A stretch of DNA of 64,000 bases from Planctomycetota bacterium (GTDB taxonomy: Bacteria > Planctomycetota > Phycisphaerae > UBA1845). Below the pieces are notes generated by a model. It saw nothing but the letters and a program-made list of their open reading frames with translations, ran no database searches and was not told the origin of the DNA. The translations under genes and the position numbers were made by a program. This document shows, one piece after another, positions 61,510 through 64,000 of this stretch; position 1 is the first letter of the stretch, and every line of letters starts with the position of its first letter. The DNA lies in NCBI GenBank assembly GCA_016208685.1, contig JACQXM010000023.1, positions 207,616 to 271,615 of the forward strand. The letters are read 5' to 3'.

Positions 61510-63086
61510 GTAAGAATCAGATTCGCAAGAAAGGCAGCTCCGTCATGTGGCGCGTCGGGTTGTCCTTGGGCCTACTGCTCGCTGGCTGCGCGACGACACA
61601 AAAGCTGCGACCGACAGTCGTGCGGCCCGATGTATCGCCGCAGGGCACTCGTGCATCCGGTGCGACGATCCCGTTAGACGCGGAGCAGATCAAGCCGATG
61701 TTCACGGAGCTGCTGCCTATCGACCTGCCCGCCGTGGTCCGAGTCGCGGCCGCCCAAAACACTGATATCATGCAAGCACGATTGAATGTCACCGCGGTAG
61801 AGGGTGGTTACGAGAGCGCCGTCGGCGCTGCGTTTCCGGCGATCGTCCCCACGGCGCTGTTCGAGCACGTCGAGGGAAGCGTGCGAGCCACGGAAGGCAA
61901 TATCGTCAGCGGTGTGAATTTCAATACGTTCCAGCCGGCGGTGGCGATTCAATGGGTGATCAATCCCGGCCGGGTCATCTACGACATCGTGGCGGCGAAA
62001 AAACGCCTTGCGGCGGCGGAACACTTGGAACAATCCGTGATTCTCGCCACGCTACGCGATGCCTCAGTCCAGTTCTATGCACTCGCGCTCGGGCAAACGC
62101 GGATCTCGGCAGCGCACCGAGGCGTCGAGGAAGCCACCGAGCTGCTTCGGGTGAACCGTCTGCGATCGCAGACGGGAACCGGCATTCACGCGGATGTGCT
62201 TCGTGCCGAGGCCCGTCTCGCCGAGCGCCAGCAGGATCTGGTGACGGCGCTAAAGGACTTCTACGACGCGTCGGTTGTCTTGGCGGTGACCTTGCACCTT
62301 GATTCCTCCGTGACGCTGGTGCCTTCGCTTATCAGCCTGGAAAAGACGCAACTGGTCCGTGAAGACTTGTCGATCGAAGAGACCTTGGGGATTGCGGTGG
62401 CCTTCCGACCAGAGCTGGAAGGCTTTCGGAATCTGATCGATGCGGCCATCGCGGAGGGAAAGAAGACATGGTGGACCGGGTTTGGACCCACGCTGTCGCT
62501 GGGCTATCAATACGGCGGGATCAAAGGGAACGCGAACAATGTTGTTGGGGGTGAGGGAATACCTGGCAACCTCATCGTGAATCCGGCATCAGCGAACGGC
62601 TCGTTCAGCGGCAATCCGTTCGCCAACGGACTCATTAAGGAGGGAATACTTCGCGGTTCCAAGCGGCTGGACGGCCGTGATGATCAGACCTACAGCTTTG
62701 GTGACCAACAACGGGCGACGGCCGCGGCCGGTTGGCGGCTGAGTCTCTCCACTCTCGGCGATCTCAAGACGGCCAGAGCAAGCGAGCAACAGGCGCTGGT
62801 GCGATACGAACGCATCCTGGATGAGGTGCGTGCAGAGACAGTGGGCGCTACTCAGGCTGTCCGAACCTATGATCAGTTGATCGAGTTCGCCCGGCAGCAA
62901 GTGGCCTCCGCCGAAGAGGCGCTTCGTTTGAGCCAGGCGAATCTTCAGGCCGGGACGATGACAACCCTCGATGTTTTGCAGGCGCAGGACACTGCCACCC
63001 AGGCGCGGCTGCGGTTCGCCGAAGCTGTCGTCCGTTACAACCAGTCACAAGTCAGATTACTCGCGGCGCTCGGCCTGATCGGCTAA
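61506..63086 (+). CDS. TolC-family outer-membrane channel lipoprotein
   Basis: The 526-residue protein has a lipobox (LLLAGC) and the TolC/OprM order: LPAVVRVAAAQNTDIMQARLNV, a long helix pair (AAEHLEQSVILATLRDASVQFYALAL; GVEEATELLRVNRLRSQTGTGIHADVLRAEARLAERQQDL), then a second half with LSLSTLGDLKTARASEQQALVRYERIL and ARQQVASAEEALRLSQANLQAGTMTTLDVLQAQDTATQARL. It completes a tripartite pump with the two genes upstream. A 45-residue Gly/Asn-rich insert (about 330-375) sits in the second half. Confidence 0.9.
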   Translation: MSKNQIRKKGSSVMWRVGLSLGLLLAGCATTQKLRPTVVRPDVSPQGTRASGATIPLDAEQIKPMFTELLPIDLPAVVRVAAAQNTDIMQARLNVTAVEGGYESAVGAAFPAIVPTALFEHVEGSVRATEGNIVSGVNFNTFQPAVAIQWVINPGRVIYDIVAAKKRLAAAEHLEQSVILATLRDASVQFYALALGQTRISAAHRGVEEATELLRVNRLRSQTGTGIHADVLRAEARLAERQQDLVTALKDFYDASVVLAVTLHLDSSVTLVPSLISLEKTQLVREDLSIEETLGIAVAFRPELEGFRNLIDAAIAEGKKTWWTGFGPTLSLGYQYGGIKGNANNVVGGEGIPGNLIVNPASANGSFSGNPFANGLIKEGILRGSKRLDGRDDQTYSFGDQQRATAAAGWRLSLSTLGDLKTARASEQQALVRYERILDEVRAETVGATQAVRTYDQLIEFARQQVASAEEALRLSQANLQAGTMTTLDVLQAQDTATQARLRFAEAVVRYNQSQVRLLAALGLIG

Positions 63087-63097
63087 CTTGGGATTTG

Positions 63098-63919
63098 ATG
63101 CAGGAAGAGCCGATTAGCCACGCTGGCCGGGCCGCAGGATTGAGTGACTTGACGCCGTTGATCCGCGCGCCTCGCGCACCACGCCATACTCACTTCGTTC
63201 GCACGGCGGTCGTTGGACTATGCGCTGGCCTTCTCGCCGTCGGGTTCAGACGTGCGCTGGCACTCGCAGAAGCAGAGCGCGAACATCTGCTTTCGATTTT
63301 GCATGGGTATCCTTCGTGGGGTTGGATGGTATTGCCCACCATTGGGCTGTCTGTGGGCGGACTTGTTGGATGGATCACGATTCGGTACGCGCCGGAGGCG
63401 GCAGGCAGCGGTATTCCCCACCTGAAAGGGGCATTGCTTCATGTACGCAATCTCGAATGGCGCCGACTCATTCCCGTCAAATTTGTCGGTGGCGTCCTTG
63501 GTATTGGGGCAGGGCTATCGCTTGGACGCGAAGGGCCCACGGTGCAAATGGGTGCGGCGGTCGCCCGGGCGTTGGCCGGGCCGTTGGGCACTCCGCCCGG
63601 CGATTTACCTCAGTTGCTTTCCGCCGGTGCGGGTGCAGGGTTGGCTGCGGCGTTCAACGCTCCGCTGGCTGGCCTGATCTTTGTGGTCGAGGAATTGCAT
63701 CGCGAACTTTCATCACGCACGGCCGCAGGCGCTCTGATTGCGGCCGTCTGCGCGACGGTTGTAGCGCAAGGGATGGCGGGTGATTCTCCAGCGTTCGAGG
63801 CCCACATCCGTTCGGCTGTGCCCCTGACTGCGATACCGTTGGTAGTGATCGTCGGCGTGTTAGTACGACAGCGCTATGAGGTATTGGTTCGCGTCGCGCG
63901 GCGTTGTCGGCTTTCGTAG
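63098..63919 (+). pseudogene. Truncated CLC chloride channel/transporter
   Basis: The first half of a CLC is intact: GSGIPHLKG (Cl-binding GSGIP), KFVGGVLGIGAGLSLGREGPTVQMG (GREGP), AAAFNAPLAGLIFVVEELHRE and a PLTAIPLVVIVGVL helix. CLC proteins are usually 400-580 residues and continue with the GxFxP and Tyr regions; here similarity ends near 63862 and the frame closes at 63919. So about 240 residues of CLC remain. On the minus strand at 63874-64000 a reading frame of transposase type ends, so an insertion very probably cut the gene. ATG 63098 is used; TTG 63095 is also possible. Confidence 0.72.
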
Positions 63920-64000
63920 GACATCCGGTTTCGACGCTGGTGGTACGCGCAGCGGGCGATGAGTTCAGCCCACGAGTGCGGCCAGCGGTTGCAGATCTTC
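63874..64000 (-). mobile_element. Possible C-terminus of an IS transposase, cut by window
   Basis: Reading leftward from the window end, 42 residues end in a stop at 63874: they include RWPHSWAELIARCAYHQRRN and RMSYESRQRRATR. A C-terminal W-x-x-x-x-x-x-x-A-Y-H-Q-x-R-N block of this type occurs in several transposase families. The piece abuts the point where the CLC gene stops. It is too short to name a family; this is a weak call. Confidence 0.35.

Overview
The window is high-GC bacterial DNA that reads as a planctomycete, most probably of the Phycisphaerae lineage. Pointers are a TIGR03067-type protein, beta-helix and FG-GAP secreted proteins ending in paired EF-hand/dockerin-like tags, a giant CC-repeat protein, CxxCGY zinc-ribbon membrane proteins, and gene-poor spacers packed with short hairpin repeats. 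The lineage is inference; no rRNA gene is present to confirm it.

Left part (1-13 kb): a TorD-type redox-enzyme chaperone cut by the window edge, a Cys-rich companion, a small unknown protein, a UvrA that stops exactly after its first ATPase half, and a PilT-type motor ATPase. A repeat-rich zone follows. In it a secreted beta-helix gene survives only as its two ends (7.2-7.6 kb and 9.9-10.4 kb, minus strand), with a 640-residue PIN-like/transmembrane protein gene between them on the plus strand. A FlgT-like secreted protein and a retropepsin-like lipoprotein close this part.

Middle (14-32 kb): on the minus strand lie a 1539-residue protein with 28 CC-type cysteine repeats and a dockerin end, and two oversized minor-pseudopilin genes (GspK-like, GspJ-like). 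Then come rsmJ, a zinc-ribbon membrane protein with an in-frame 684-bp internal duplication, a housekeeping minus-strand group ribH-nusB-ftsY plus a zinc-ribbon protein, fliS and a TPR protein.

Respiration (32.6-36.8 kb): a nonaheme cytochrome c, a Rieske protein and a fused cytochrome b (b6-type haem spacing) form a compact unit, followed by a c554-like tetraheme cytochrome. A histone-deacetylase-family hydrolase, a HAD hydrolase and an alpha/beta-hydrolase-like protein come next.

Phenylacetate region (39.8-45.7 kb): a TetR regulator with a recognisable promoter and operator precedes paaA, then paaB-paaC-paaD. No paaE lies in the window. Between paaA and paaB sit three copies of a small protein family, one broken by an early UGA, and a 251-residue unknown gene. 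A parvulin-type foldase, an FG-GAP protein, an atypical SDR and a TIGR03067 protein follow.

Right part (51.7-64 kb): a complete tmRNA gene (ssrA) is followed by a probably acquired same-strand block: ECF sigma factor, its anti-sigma factor, a secreted four-module Cys4 protein, a DUF255 thioredoxin-fold protein, and an RND pump with HlyD adaptor and TolC channel. A CLC channel gene after it is cut to its first half beside what looks like a transposase end at the window edge. The likely logic is envelope-stress sensing coupled to efflux; the substrate is unknown.
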